Shown piece after piece: positions 47,631-60,991 of a stretch of DNA of 64,000 bases. Position 1 is the stretch's first letter; every line of letters starts with the position of its first letter. The translations under genes were made by a program, and so were the position numbers. The stretch spans positions 248,001 through 312,000 of the forward strand of contig NZ_JACHHN010000006.1 in the NCBI RefSeq assembly GCF_014202765.1, given 5' to 3'. The stretch comes from Silvimonas terrae. GTDB lineage: Bacteria; Pseudomonadota; Gammaproteobacteria; Burkholderiales; Chitinibacteraceae. The notes beneath the pieces were generated by a model. The model was not told where the DNA came from and did not search any database. It saw nothing but the letters and a program-made list of their open reading frames with translations.

Positions 47631-48135
47631 CCTGACCGTGCGTCGCGACCGCGTTGATCCGGCGCAGGATAAGCTGCGAGGCATCCTGTTGCATATCTTT
47701 AACGAGGCGGTTGGATTCACCCGTCATGGCGATCGGATTGTTGGGGTCGTAGGAGTAACTGCGTGACAAGGTGACCTGCTGGCCTTCCATGATGGCTGTG
47801 CCGTCCGGGCGCCATGCGCTGAACGTTACCACCAGCGAGGTCAGGTATTCGGTTGCCTGGCCTGAGCTATTGATGGTCAGCACGGTACTGTTGGTTGCCT
47901 CACCGGCGATGCTGATTTTAGCGACGCCCTTGGTCGTGGCATCCTTGACCAGCTTCACGTTGGGCAGCAGCGGCAGGTAAAGCCGCAGCTGCTGCGCTAC
48001 GCCACCGTTGCCGTCGACATAGGCCTCAGGAAAGGCAAAGCCCGAATTCGGGCCCTGCCCGCGCAGATGAAAGCCGCAGGCCGCCAGCAGGCTGATCAGG
48101 AGAAGTGCCGTCAGGCGGCGCAGCAGTGCAGTCAT
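47620..48135 (-). CDS. lptE: LPS-assembly lipoprotein LptE
   Basis: Outer-membrane lipoprotein that plugs the LptD barrel and inserts LPS. The 171-residue precursor has a signal peptide with lipobox SLLAACGFHLRG, then the conserved GFAFPEAYV region. AAGGG lies 7 bases before ATG 48135; an ATG at 48159 is less likely. It lies between leuS and holA, its usual place. Confidence 0.92.
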   Translation of the reverse strand: MTALLRRLTALLLISLLAACGFHLRGQGPNSGFAFPEAYVDGNGGVAQQLRLYLPLLPNVKLVKDATTKGVAKISIAGEATNSTVLTINSSGQATEYLTSLVVTFSAWRPDGTAIMEGQQVTLSRSYSYDPNNPIAMTGESNRLVKDMQQDASQLILRRINAVATHGQDAH

Positions 48136-48161
48136 TGCAGAACCCTTGGTATTGGTCATGT

Positions 48162-50801
<2,640 letters not shown>

Positions 50802-50985
50802 TCAAAAGGGACTAATTATACGGGGAGAGGGGCGGGGGCGTCACGGCATGCACGATGCACTGCAGTATCAGGCCGGCAAACCAGGCTGGATGTGGCCATT
50901 GGCTGTGGTAATCGGCGCAATGCATAGCAATGTTACGTTTTTACGCTTGAGGCTTTTTTGTTGGTCAGGCATTATTCGCTATAAA

Positions 50986-51000
50986 TGAGAACGTTTCTCA
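50986..51000 (+). promoter_or_regulatory. Fur-box-like palindrome upstream of ftrA
   Basis: TGAGAA-CGT-TTCTCA, a 15-bp perfect-arm palindrome in an AT-rich stretch 76 bp before the ATG. It matches 10 of 14 fixed positions of the TGATAATnATTATCA core, with G/C at the two variable positions. Iron regulation is inferred. Confidence 0.55.
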
Positions 51001-51075
51001 ATTCTCAAATTAATATCACAAATATCAACAACCGCACCTGCGCTGATACTCAACTTCTGACGAGGTAACTACATA

Positions 51076-51615
51076 ATGCGTGTTTCGATTCTGGCTGGCG
51101 CCGTTGCCGCGCTGACTCTGACTGCTTCGGCCTGGGCGGCTGAATACCCGATTGGCAAGCCGCTGCTCAAGGGCGGCATGGAAATCGGTGCGGTCTATCT
51201 GCAGCCGATCAAAATGGATCCGGAAGGCATGATGCGCAAGGCGGAAGAATCGGACATTCACCTTGAGGCCGATATCCACGCGCTGAAAAACAATCCCAAC
51301 GGTTTTGCCGAAGGGGAATGGATGCCGGCGCTGCTGGTGAAGTATGAAGTCACCAAGGTGGGCACCAACCAGAAAGTGTCGGGCGACATGATGGCCATGG
51401 TTGCCAATGATGGCCCGCATTATGGCGACAACGTCAAACTGTTTGGCCCGGGCAAATACAAGCTGCACCTGACCATTCTGCCGCCATCCAGGAACCCGAT
51501 GGGCCATTTTGGCCGTCACGTGGATAAAGAAACCGGCGTGGGTCCGTGGTTTGACACCATCACCAACGACTATGAATTTACCTTCGCCGGCACCGGCAAG
51601 AAGGGCGGCTACTGA
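51076..51615 (+). CDS. ftrA: Periplasmic P19/Tp34-type iron-uptake protein (FtrA-like)
   Basis: A 179-residue periplasmic metal-binding protein of the P19 family, which handles ferrous iron (with copper) before membrane transport. The signal peptide MRVSILAGAVAALTLTASAWA is followed by mature EYPIGKPLLKGGMEIGAVYL, and the metal-site residues of the family (Met/Glu early, HYGDNVKL, HLTILPP, GHFGRHVDKETGVGPW) are present. Genes for a cupredoxin and a polyferredoxin follow, as in Bordetella ftrABCD. The name follows that comparison. Confidence 0.88.
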   Translation: MRVSILAGAVAALTLTASAWAAEYPIGKPLLKGGMEIGAVYLQPIKMDPEGMMRKAEESDIHLEADIHALKNNPNGFAEGEWMPALLVKYEVTKVGTNQKVSGDMMAMVANDGPHYGDNVKLFGPGKYKLHLTILPPSRNPMGHFGRHVDKETGVGPWFDTITNDYEFTFAGTGKKGGY

Positions 51616-51645
51616 TCGATCGGTAGGCTCGACCGAAAACACACT

Positions 51646-51674
51646 GGGCGTGCGGCACGGCTGCGCGCCCTTTT
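51646..51674 (+). terminator. Possible terminator between ftrA and ftrB
   Basis: GGGCGTGC (51646-51653) can pair with GCGCGCCC (51663-51670), one G-U pair, followed by TTTT. It may reduce expression of the downstream genes. Confidence 0.5.
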
Positions 51675-51754
51675 GTGCTTGAAGCGGCAGCATTATGCTG
51701 TTGTCATCTCGCCCGCAACAAGGCGACCTGAATGTTGTAAAAGGAACGAGACCA

Positions 51755-52087
51755 ATGCGTAAGACCCTGTTTGCGCTGACCCTGGCGCTGGCGTCCCTGA
51801 GCGGGACCGTGCTGGCTGATGACACGCATGAAGTCAAAATCGAATTCAAGGACGGCAAGGCAAACCCGACCGTGCTTAATGTGCCCGCTGGCAAGAAAAT
51901 CCGCGTGGTATTGAGCAATACCGGGACGCAGGCGGCCGAGTTCGAAAGCACGCAGCTGCGCAAGGAAAAAGTGCTGGGCCCTGGCGTGACCTCGTTTGTG
52001 ATCCTGGCACCGCTCTCTCCGGGCGAATACACCTGGTTTGATGATTTTCATCAAGCCACCGCCAAGGGCAAGATCATCGCGAAATGA
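51755..52087 (+). CDS. ftrB: Periplasmic cupredoxin-like protein (FtrB-like)
   Basis: A 110-residue secreted cupredoxin-fold protein. The signal peptide MRKTLFALTLALASLSGTVLA is followed by a beta-sandwich with the core LNVPAGKKIRVVLSNTGTQA and the C-terminal LSPGEYTWFDDFHQATAKG. In Bordetella the equivalent FtrB probably oxidises ferrous iron for the FTR1-type permease FtrC. AAAGGAACG lies upstream of ATG 51755. I do not see the full set of type-1 copper ligands, so copper binding is uncertain. Confidence 0.82.
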   Translation: MRKTLFALTLALASLSGTVLADDTHEVKIEFKDGKANPTVLNVPAGKKIRVVLSNTGTQAAEFESTQLRKEKVLGPGVTSFVILAPLSPGEYTWFDDFHQATAKGKIIAK

Positions 52088-52163
52088 GTGTTTGCCGCGA
52101 ACGGGCCAGTTGGCGTGTTCGCGGTGCTGAATCAGATGAATCACGTAATACCGGCAGTTTCTG

Positions 52164-52182
52164 GAGAATGCTAAGCATTCTC
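52164..52182 (+). promoter_or_regulatory. Fur-box-like palindrome upstream of ftrD
   Basis: The 19-bp sequence GAGAATGCTAAGCATTCTC matches 15 of 19 positions of the Fur-box consensus GATAATGATAATCATTATC. It lies 16 bp before the first possible ftrD start, so it could overlap a promoter. Confidence 0.6.
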
Positions 52183-52197
52183 ACCAGGTAAGCCGTT

Positions 52198-53631
52198 ATG
52201 ATGTGCGGCATGACGGCAGGAAAGAAGGCGGCAGCAATGCAGCAAATGAGTAGTATCCAGGCAAAGAAAACGGTACTGGCCAGCGCAGGCGACTGGCTGG
52301 CGCGGCACCGTGGCGCCATCATTGCGGCCCAGTGGGTGGTGGTGGTGTTTTATGTCTCGCTGCTGGTGTTGCCGGTGTTGCAGCCTCTGCCGGATTCGGA
52401 CGCGCGCATCCTCAATAATCTGACGGTGTTTGCGCAGTTCCTGTTCTGGGGGATCTGGTGGCCGTTCGTGCTGCTGTCCATGGTGCTGTTTGGCCGCTTA
52501 TGGTGTGGTGTGCTGTGCCCGGAGGGGGCGCTCTCTGAATGGAGTAGCCGCTTTGGCCTGAACCTGCCGCTGCCACGCTGGATGCGCTGGTCCGGTTGGC
52601 CGTTTGTGGCCTTTGCCGGGACCACCATCTACGGCCAGATGGTCAGCGTGTATCAGTATCCCAAAGCGGTGATTGTGGTGTTGGGCGGCTCTACCGTAGC
52701 GGCCATGATCATTGGCTTTGTCTATGCGCGCGATCGCCGCGCCTGGTGCAAGTATCTGTGCCCGGTGAATGGCGTGTTCAACATGCTCTCACGCCTGGCG
52801 CCCATCCACTTCAAGGTGGATAAAGCGGCCTGGAAACAGTCTTATCACAGCCATAAAGTGATCCCGATTGTCTGTGCGCCGATGGTGCCGATGCGCGATA
52901 TGCAAGGTAATGCCGACTGCCATATGTGTGGCCGCTGCAGTAGCCATCGCGACGCGATTACGCTGTCCGTACGTCCCCCCAATGATGAAGTCGTGCGCGT
53001 GGGCCCGCCCAAAGATGCGCGCTGGCAAACCGTGCTGGTGTTGTTTGGCATGCTCGGTCTGGCGATTGGCGCGTTCCAGTGGACGGTGAGCCCGTGGATG
53101 GTCGCCATCAAGCAGAGCCTGGCGGAATGGCTGATCAACCAGAACATCATGTGGCCGCTGGAACAATCCCTGCCCTGGTTCATCTTCACCAATTATCCCA
53201 AGCAAAACGACGTGTTCACCTTGCTGGATGGCACGCTCGTAGTGACGTGGATTGTCGCGGTCGGCCTGATCATGGGCTCGGCGCTCAGTGTGTTGCTGGC
53301 GCTGGCGAACCGCCTGTTGGGCGCGTGGCAGACCCGGCGCTTCCATCACCTGGTGCTGGGGCTGATCCCGCTGGCGGGCTGTGGCTTGTTCCTGGGGTTG
53401 TCGGCGACCTCAATCACCATTCTCAAGCCGGAAGGGGTCTCGCTGGTCTGGGTGAGCCCGGTCCGGATCACCATGCTGGTGCTGGCTAATCTGTGGAGTC
53501 TGGGGCTGGTCAGCGGGATTGTGCGGCAGTACGCCGCGCCGCTGTGGCGCAAGGTTTCCGCCTGTGTGATGTTTGCTGGCGCGCTGGCACTGATTGACCT
53601 GACCTGGTGGTTGATGTTCTGGGGTTGGTGA
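52198..53631 (+). CDS. ftrD: Membrane-bound polyferredoxin (FtrD-like, NapH/CcoG type)
   Basis: A 477-residue inner-membrane iron-sulfur protein, with about six to ten hydrophobic segments. Cysteine motifs CGVLCPEGAL, RRAWCKYLCPVNG and DCHMCGRCSSH are typical of membrane ferredoxins that pass electrons. In Bordetella FtrD is thought to accept electrons from iron oxidation. The start is ambiguous: a strong GGAAAGAAGG points to the ATG at 52237, whereas ATG 52198 gives the longest frame. No FTR1-type permease gene lies between it and ftrB. A bidirectional terminator follows. Confidence 0.87.
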   Translation: MMCGMTAGKKAAAMQQMSSIQAKKTVLASAGDWLARHRGAIIAAQWVVVVFYVSLLVLPVLQPLPDSDARILNNLTVFAQFLFWGIWWPFVLLSMVLFGRLWCGVLCPEGALSEWSSRFGLNLPLPRWMRWSGWPFVAFAGTTIYGQMVSVYQYPKAVIVVLGGSTVAAMIIGFVYARDRRAWCKYLCPVNGVFNMLSRLAPIHFKVDKAAWKQSYHSHKVIPIVCAPMVPMRDMQGNADCHMCGRCSSHRDAITLSVRPPNDEVVRVGPPKDARWQTVLVLFGMLGLAIGAFQWTVSPWMVAIKQSLAEWLINQNIMWPLEQSLPWFIFTNYPKQNDVFTLLDGTLVVTWIVAVGLIMGSALSVLLALANRLLGAWQTRRFHHLVLGLIPLAGCGLFLGLSATSITILKPEGVSLVWVSPVRITMLVLANLWSLGLVSGIVRQYAAPLWRKVSACVMFAGALALIDLTWWLMFWGW

Positions 53632-53650
53632 GCGGCATCATCTGGATCGA

Positions 53651-53681
53651 AAAAAAGCCCGTCGCAGTGACGGGCTTTTTT
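53651..53681. terminator. Bidirectional intrinsic terminator
   Basis: The stem AAAAAGCCCGTC / GACGGGCTTTTT has a short GCAGT loop and T runs on both strands, between ftrD and the minus-strand membrane gene. Confidence 0.88.
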
Positions 53682-53692
53682 TGTGGGTGCCC

Positions 53693-54355
53693 TCAGGCTG
53701 TCGGGGCGGCTTGCCCGACAATGCCGCGGCCATTGCGGCGTAGTTGCTGGCGATACCACCACGTCCAGCCCCCCAGCGCGGCATAGATGCCGTAGCTCAG
53801 CCACGGTGCGATTAGCAGAAACTGGGCGACCGGGATGAGTTTGATCAACCACAGACGCAGCAGTGCCTCGGCCAGCAGGCCAATGCCCCACACCAGCGTC
53901 ATCAACGTCATCCAGCCGGCCACGCGCCCATTGGCATCAATAAACAGCTGCTCGAACCGTGCCTGGCTAAAGCCCGACTCGCGGGCCAGTGTGGCTTGGG
54001 CCAGGTAGTACGTGAGCGGCCGACGCAGCAGCGCGGACACCAGAAAAGCCAGGCCGATCGCCCCGGTGATCAGGGACTCGCGCATCAGCATCAAGGTGGG
54101 GCTGCCGCCCAGCAACACCGCACCCAGCGACAATAAAATACCGGCGACCACCAGCAGGCTCATCGCATCAACGCGCCGATTGCGAATGAGTTCGATGATG
54201 CTCCAGATGACCGGTGGCGCGGCGGAAGCCAGCAAGGCATTGTGCTCGCCCCAACGCGGCTGCACTTGCTGATAAACCAGCCAGGGCAACACAAAATTGA
54301 CGATGATCTCCAGCACAAAGGCCGGCTTGAGTCGACGCAGCAGGTTGATGATCAT
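53693..54355 (-). CDS. VC0807-like integral membrane protein
   Basis: A 220-residue membrane protein with about six helices. The segment PPVIWSIIELIRNRRVDAMS, followed by GAVLLGGSPTLMLMRES, resembles the VC0807 family of uncharacterised inner-membrane proteins. Function is unknown. It is transcribed away from the PAP2 gene's terminus and ends just before the bidirectional terminator. Confidence 0.7.
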   Translation of the reverse strand: MIINLLRRLKPAFVLEIIVNFVLPWLVYQQVQPRWGEHNALLASAAPPVIWSIIELIRNRRVDAMSLLVVAGILLSLGAVLLGGSPTLMLMRESLITGAIGLAFLVSALLRRPLTYYLAQATLARESGFSQARFEQLFIDANGRVAGWMTLMTLVWGIGLLAEALLRLWLIKLIPVAQFLLIAPWLSYGIYAALGGWTWWYRQQLRRNGRGIVGQAAPTA

Positions 54356-54448
54356 GATGATTGCCTGGTGAGCGGTGGGAATGGCGTTCAGTATGCGGGC
54401 CGCTAGCGGGCGTGTCGGCCTGTGCGACGAACTGCCGGAAAAGCCGGA

Positions 54449-55102
54449 TCAAACGCCCCAGGGGTCGATGTAGCGCAATTTGCGATAGGGACTATTGGGC
54501 CAGGCGGTATAGCGGTTGTACGCCACGGGCCGGCCGGACATGGCAATCGCCCAGTGCGCAATGGCGCTTTGCGTCGGAGCGCGTTCGCCATGCAGACCGC
54601 ACATCACCATGATCACAATGGCGCTTGCCAGCACAAAGTGATGTGTTGGGCGTGAATCGAGCGCGGATAACCAGGTCCAGGTCATGCTGACCAGGGAGCC
54701 GAGCGCCACGCCCGCCACAACTTCGGAGCTAGAGTGCTTGTGCAGGACCAGCCGGGAAATGCCAATCAGCAGGGCAAATAACCAGCCCAGTAGCCAGGCC
54801 CACGCATGATTGCGCGGCGGCATGCGCTGCACAATCCACACCGCCAGCGTGGGATACACCGCCATCGACAGGGTGGTGTGCCCGCTGGGGCCAGTGAAGT
54901 CCAGCGCCTCAATGCCAATACCCCAGCCCAGGAAGGCCAGTTTGGCCCCCAGTACGACGGCAAGGGTGGGGATAAACAGCAACAGCCAGATCGTGGCGCA
55001 GCGCCAGGCTTTTTCGTACAACATCCAGCCCACCAGTACGGCCGCCACGGGCAGCAACAGTGCCGAATCGCCAAAGTTGGTCACGATCTGCCAGGCGTTC
55101 AT
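54449..55102 (-). CDS. PAP2-family phosphatase
   Basis: A 217-residue membrane phosphatase of the PAP2/type 2 phosphatidic acid family, which includes undecaprenyl-pyrophosphate recycling enzymes. Motif FTGPSGHTTLSM and the third motif SRLVLHKHSSSEVVAG with catalytic His are clear. Start at ATG 55102, with AGGA upstream. A carrier-recycling role next to a polysaccharide-rich genome region is plausible but not shown. Confidence 0.85.
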   Translation of the reverse strand: MNAWQIVTNFGDSALLLPVAAVLVGWMLYEKAWRCATIWLLLFIPTLAVVLGAKLAFLGWGIGIEALDFTGPSGHTTLSMAVYPTLAVWIVQRMPPRNHAWAWLLGWLFALLIGISRLVLHKHSSSEVVAGVALGSLVSMTWTWLSALDSRPTHHFVLASAIVIMVMCGLHGERAPTQSAIAHWAIAMSGRPVAYNRYTAWPNSPYRKLRYIDPWGV

Positions 55103-55230
55103 GAAAGTCCTGTGAGTGGGTCTGCTGAGGGTCTGACTGTCTTTATCTGTAATTGTTGCAGTGCAACTGTGAGAATAGCCAGAAAATCGATGTGCCTCTG
55201 GTGGCATTGTGAACCATCTTGAGCGCAAAC

Positions 55231-55269
55231 GAAAAAGCCGGATCAGCATGTGCTGAATCCGGCTTTTTC
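55231..55269 (-). terminator. Intrinsic terminator after tRNA-Pro
   Basis: A long stem, GAAAAAGCCGGAT paired with ATCCGGCTTTTTC with inner CAGCA/TGCTG arms, lies just beyond the tRNA 3' end on the minus strand. Confidence 0.88.
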
Positions 55270-55277
55270 GTGAAATC

Positions 55278-55354
55278 TGGTCGGGGTGAGAGGATTCGAA
55301 CCTCCGGCCTCTACGTCCCGAACGTAGCGCTCTACCAGGCTAAGCTACACCCCG
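55278..55354 (-). tRNA. tRNA-Pro (anticodon CGG)
   Basis: A 77-nt cloverleaf on the minus strand, with acceptor CGGGGTG/CACCCCG, D-loop AGCCTGGTAGAGC, anticodon arm with CGG in the loop TTCGGGA, T-arm GGTTCGAATCC and an encoded CCA end. CGG reads the CCG proline codon. It stands alone, followed by a strong terminator. Confidence 0.95.
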
Positions 55355-55420
55355 ATTTCTGGCCTTCGCAGGCGCGTGGGCTGCGAAGAACGGCGATTAT
55401 GTCTGCGGTCAGAAAAGCTG

Positions 55421-56383
55421 TCAACTGTTTCGATTGATGGCCAGATCAGCCAATGCAATCAGCGCACGACGGGCCGGGCTGTCAGGTACGCCTTCCAGTT
55501 CAGCCTTGGCGCGCTCCGATTCTGCGGTCGCAATTTTGCGGGCGTAATCGAGTGCGCCGGTGGCGTGGATGGCACGGCTGACATCATCAAAACGGTCGCG
55601 GCTGGCATGAGTCAGCGCCTCTCGCACGGCGGTGGCGTGTTCCGGGCTGCCGTTGCGCATGACATAAATCAGCGGCAGTGTCGGCTTGCCCTCGGCCAGA
55701 TCGTCGCCCAGATTCTTGCCGATTTCTTCCGTATGACCGGAGTAATCGAGCACATCGTCGATAATCTGGAAGGCGGTGCCAAGATGCATGCCATAACGGG
55801 CAAACGCGGCTTCCGTGGCCGTATCTGCGTCAGCCAGGATGGCGCCAAGGCGCGATGCCGCTTCAAACAGTTTGGCTGTCTTGTACTGGATCACACGCAG
55901 GTAGCCGGCTTCGTCGATATCCACGTTGCCGATATTCATCAGTTGCAGGACTTCACCTTCTGCAATGATGTTGGTGGCCTCAGCCAGTACTTCCATGACG
56001 CGCATGGAGCCGACAGAGACCATCATCTGGAACGAGCGGGTATAGACGAAATCCCCGACCAGCACGCTGGCGGCATTGCCGAACAGGGCGTTGGCGGTTT
56101 CCCGGCCGCGCCGCAGTTCAGATTCATCCACCACATCGTCATGCAGCAAGGTGGCGGTATGGATGAACTCGATCACCGCCGCCAGGGTCAGATGATGCTC
56201 GCCCTGATAGCCCAGTGCTTTGGCGGTGAGCAGCACCATGATGGGGCGCAGCCGCTTGCCGCCGGAAGAAACAATGTACTCACCGACCTGGCGCACCAGC
56301 ACGACATCTGAATAGAGCTGTTTGCGAATCAGGGCGTCAACCGCCGTCATGTCCTGGTCGACGACCGATTTGACCAACTCCAT
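55421..56383 (-). CDS. ispB: Octaprenyl diphosphate synthase (polyprenyl synthase)
   Basis: Builds the isoprenoid side chain of ubiquinone. The 320-residue trans-prenyltransferase has GGKRLRPIMVLL, the first aspartate motif LLHDDVVDESELRRG, and the second FQIIDDVLDYSG. Start at ATG 56383. It is divergent from rplU, the usual arrangement in betaproteobacteria. Confidence 0.95.
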   Translation of the reverse strand: MELVKSVVDQDMTAVDALIRKQLYSDVVLVRQVGEYIVSSGGKRLRPIMVLLTAKALGYQGEHHLTLAAVIEFIHTATLLHDDVVDESELRRGRETANALFGNAASVLVGDFVYTRSFQMMVSVGSMRVMEVLAEATNIIAEGEVLQLMNIGNVDIDEAGYLRVIQYKTAKLFEAASRLGAILADADTATEAAFARYGMHLGTAFQIIDDVLDYSGHTEEIGKNLGDDLAEGKPTLPLIYVMRNGSPEHATAVREALTHASRDRFDDVSRAIHATGALDYARKIATAESERAKAELEGVPDSPARRALIALADLAINRNS

Positions 56384-56562
56384 TGCCACGAGCGCCTCGC
56401 TTGAACTGGTATTGAATAAACACGCAATTTTAGCATGGAACGGCCGCATTCTTCGATCGCGTTTGTGCCAGAGCAAGGAGTTCCGCAAACAAACGGCTTT
56501 TTGGCAGGGTGCGGCCGGGGCTACCCGCGCGGTTTGTGCGTGGGTTTGAAATGGGTTAAGTG

Positions 56563-56592
56563 TTTGACGTGTAAAGAAGATCAGCGTATAGT
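56563..56592 (+). promoter_or_regulatory. rplU-rpmA promoter
   Basis: TTGACG (56563-56568) and TATAGT (56587-56592) with an 18-bp spacer, a good sigma-70 match. Transcription would begin about 77 bp before the rplU start. Confidence 0.7.
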
Positions 56593-56621
56593 CGCCGATT
56601 CTTTCCGCACGGGCGGGAAGG

Positions 56622-56648
56622 CTGCGCCCTTCAAAGGCGCGGTTTTTT
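56622..56648 (+). promoter_or_regulatory. Terminator-like hairpin in the rplU leader
   Basis: CTGCGCC (56622-56628) pairs with GGCGCGG (56636-56642), followed by TTTTTT, between the promoter and the rplU ATG. It has the form of an intrinsic terminator within a 5' leader, so attenuation of the L21-L27 operon is possible. Confidence 0.55.
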
Positions 56649-56675
56649 GGGTGCAAACTCTTTGGAGCTTGTTAA

Positions 56676-56987
56676 ATGTATGCAGTCGTAAAAACCGGTG
56701 GCAAGCAGTACAAAGTTGTCGTCGGCGAAAAACTTAAAGTAGAACAGATTGCTGCAGACATCGACAGCCAGATCGTACTGAATGAAGTATTGATGGTGGC
56801 AAACGGTGATGCAGTGACGATCGGGACCCCTGTGGTTGCCGGCGCCGCCATCAAGGCAACTGTCGTGTCGCATGGTCGTGGTGAGAAGGTTCGCATTTTC
56901 AAGATGCGTCGCCGTAAGCACTACCAGAAGCACGGCGGTCATCGCCAGAACTACACTGAAATCCGCATCGATTCCATCGACGCGTAA
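56676..56987 (+). CDS. rplU: 50S ribosomal protein L21
   Basis: A 103-residue L21: [20 protein letters not shown] at the N-terminus and the basic [16 protein letters not shown] near the C-terminus. It starts 21 bp before rpmA, the universal rplU-rpmA pair. Confidence 0.98.
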   Translation: MYAVVKTGGKQYKVVVGEKLKVEQIAADIDSQIVLNEVLMVANGDAVTIGTPVVAGAAIKATVVSHGRGEKVRIFKMRRRKHYQKHGGHRQNYTEIRIDSIDA

Positions 56988-57008
56988 TCTATCAGGAGCT
57001 AACTTACC

Positions 57009-57290
57009 ATGGCACACAAAAAAGCTGGCGGTAGTTCCCGTAACGGCCGCGACTCGCATGCCAAACGTCTGGGCGTCAAAGCCTACGGTGGCGAGCTGAT
57101 CAACGCTGGTTCGATCATCGTGCGTCAACGCGGTACCGAATTCCATCCTGGTACCAATGTTGGTATGGGCAAGGATCACACCCTGTTCGCGCTGGTCGAT
57201 GGTTACGTGAAGTTCATGATCAAGGGCGCGCAAAAGCGTCGCACCGTGTTCATCGAGCCGTACGAAGGTGAAGTAATCGAAGTTGCTTGA
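57009..57290 (+). CDS. rpmA: 50S ribosomal protein L27
   Basis: A 93-residue L27 beginning directly [20 protein letters not shown], i.e. without the cleaved N-terminal extension seen in some Firmicutes. AGGAG lies upstream of the ATG. A hairpin with T run follows, before obgE. Confidence 0.98.
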   Translation: MAHKKAGGSSRNGRDSHAKRLGVKAYGGELINAGSIIVRQRGTEFHPGTNVGMGKDHTLFALVDGYVKFMIKGAQKRRTVFIEPYEGEVIEVA

Positions 57291-57312
57291 AGCAACATTG
57301 ATGACTGAACAC

Positions 57313-57341
57313 AAAAGCCCTGTCTAGTGATGGGGCTTTTT
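57313..57341 (+). terminator. Intrinsic terminator after rpmA
   Basis: AAAAGCCC pairs with GGGGCTTTT around a loop of about ten bases and leads into a T run, about 25 bp past the rpmA stop. Confidence 0.75.
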
Positions 57342-57454
57342 GTTTATGGGCAGACTTTTTTGTCTGCTCTCCGGCTAACTGGACAGTGTATCCGGCGGGC
57401 CGAACCAGATTGTTTGATATTTGCCGTTGTTGCGCTCTGAAACGGCACTATTTA

Positions 57455-59624
<2,170 letters not shown>

Positions 59625-59694
59625 TCTGCCTGGTTACTGCCATAAAACGTGTGCAAACGCGTAAAATGCGCCCTTTCCGAATACAACGCGCCGC

Positions 59695-60963
59695 ATGTCC
59701 ATGACGGAATCTCCGCTTGCCGAATTTTTCCAGCCCGGTTTCAACCCGGCTGATCTGGCGCCGCTGGCGAGCCTTTTGCGCGCGCGCGAATCCCTCGGTG
59801 CATTGATCACTTTGTTTCGCGGTGGCGAAGATGAAGTGATGGTGCGGCTGTTGATCCTGCGCGTGATCGGTTCACGTGCCGATGCGCCGCGCTGGCGTCC
59901 GCAAGAACTGGAAACGCATTTCTCCTACATCAACCCGATCAAGCGCGACACCGTGCTCAAGCGCCTGCGTGAAAACGGTTTGCTGGTGTGGGATAGCGAC
60001 GAAGGCTTGTATAGCCTGTCCGAATCCGCCCGCATTGCGCTCGCCGCGATTGCCACACTGACCCAGTTTGCAGATGGAGATGCCGAACTGGGTTATCTGA
60101 CCGCACAAGTCGCGGCCGGGCAGGCGGTGGGCAATGTCTCGCCAGAAGCCCTCCAGCATCTGCATGCACGCCTGAACGAATTGCATACGGACTTTGAGGA
60201 GGCGCTGGAGTCTCAGTCCGAGTTCCAGATCCGCAAGGCGCGCGCCAAACTGCAAAGTGTGTGGAGCTGGGTAGAGAAGGGCACGGAGGTGGTTCGCACG
60301 GTGCTCGAAGACGAATCCGGCGAGCGGCACGTCCAGCAGGTGGCACAGGCGATTGCGCTGGCGCAGGGGCGCATGTTGCGCATGACCAGCGTATTCCAGC
60401 GACGGCTGGCCGAACTGGGTGCACAGCGTGTGCATCTTGGGCAGTCCGGGCTGACTTCGACCAACGTGGCGGACTGGCTGCGCGAGCGCTCGCAAGAAGA
60501 ACTGGCCGGGCTGGGGCGCGATCTGCTCAGTTTCCACCCGGAGCCGGGCTTTGTGGTGTCTGATATCTTGCTGGACGTCACCGAATTTGAATTGCTGGAA
60601 CGCGAACGCGACCAGATCACGGACTCAGCCCTGCCTTCATCCGAGTTCTCTCCGTCAGTGACCGCGCTGGAGGCAGAGCGGCTGGTGCATGCCGAAGAAC
60701 TGTTTGCCCTCTTGCAGGGGATTGATCTGGAAACGCCGCTGGCCAACGCTGTGCTGGCGGATACGTACCCGGAAACCGCCTACCGGCTCTCGCTGTTATC
60801 CCTGTTGGGTGATCAGGAGGCCGCGCTGGAACAAAGCGTGGTGGCAGACCTTGTGAAGCTGCCGCTGGCGTTTGTGACTGAAGATGCTGTGGATGAAATA
60901 GATCACCCAGATGTCGCCACGCTGACGCGTGGCAGTCTGCGGCCGTTAGGCGGTGTAAAATGA
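59695..60963 (+). CDS. Winged-helix kleisin-like protein (MukF/MksF/JetA-type candidate)
   Basis: A 422-residue protein. Residues about 45-115 look like a winged-helix domain (MVRLLILRVIGSR, RDTVLKRLRENGLLVWD, LYSLSESARIAL). A long, mostly helical part follows, with ELHTDFEEALESQSEFQIRK and LAQGRMLRMTSVFQRRL. That combination recalls the kleisin subunits of MukBEF/MksBEF/Wadjet complexes, and the operon ends in an SMC ATPase. I cannot assign it to a named family by motif alone. A 7-bp-stem hairpin covers its stop codon. The next gene starts 28 bp on. Confidence 0.6.
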   Translation: MSMTESPLAEFFQPGFNPADLAPLASLLRARESLGALITLFRGGEDEVMVRLLILRVIGSRADAPRWRPQELETHFSYINPIKRDTVLKRLRENGLLVWDSDEGLYSLSESARIALAAIATLTQFADGDAELGYLTAQVAAGQAVGNVSPEALQHLHARLNELHTDFEEALESQSEFQIRKARAKLQSVWSWVEKGTEVVRTVLEDESGERHVQQVAQAIALAQGRMLRMTSVFQRRLAELGAQRVHLGQSGLTSTNVADWLRERSQEELAGLGRDLLSFHPEPGFVVSDILLDVTEFELLERERDQITDSALPSSEFSPSVTALEAERLVHAEELFALLQGIDLETPLANAVLADTYPETAYRLSLLSLLGDQEAALEQSVVADLVKLPLAFVTEDAVDEIDHPDVATLTRGSLRPLGGVK

Positions 60964-60982
60964 TTGCAGTTAATCGCAATCA
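60961..60982 (+). other. Hairpin overlapping the first stop codon of the SMC operon
   Basis: TGATTGC (60961-60967) pairs with GCAATCA (60976-60982). It includes the TGA of the kleisin-like gene and lies nine bases before the next ATG, so it could tune translation between the two. Confidence 0.5.
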
Positions 60983-60991
60983 GGTCTGAAC

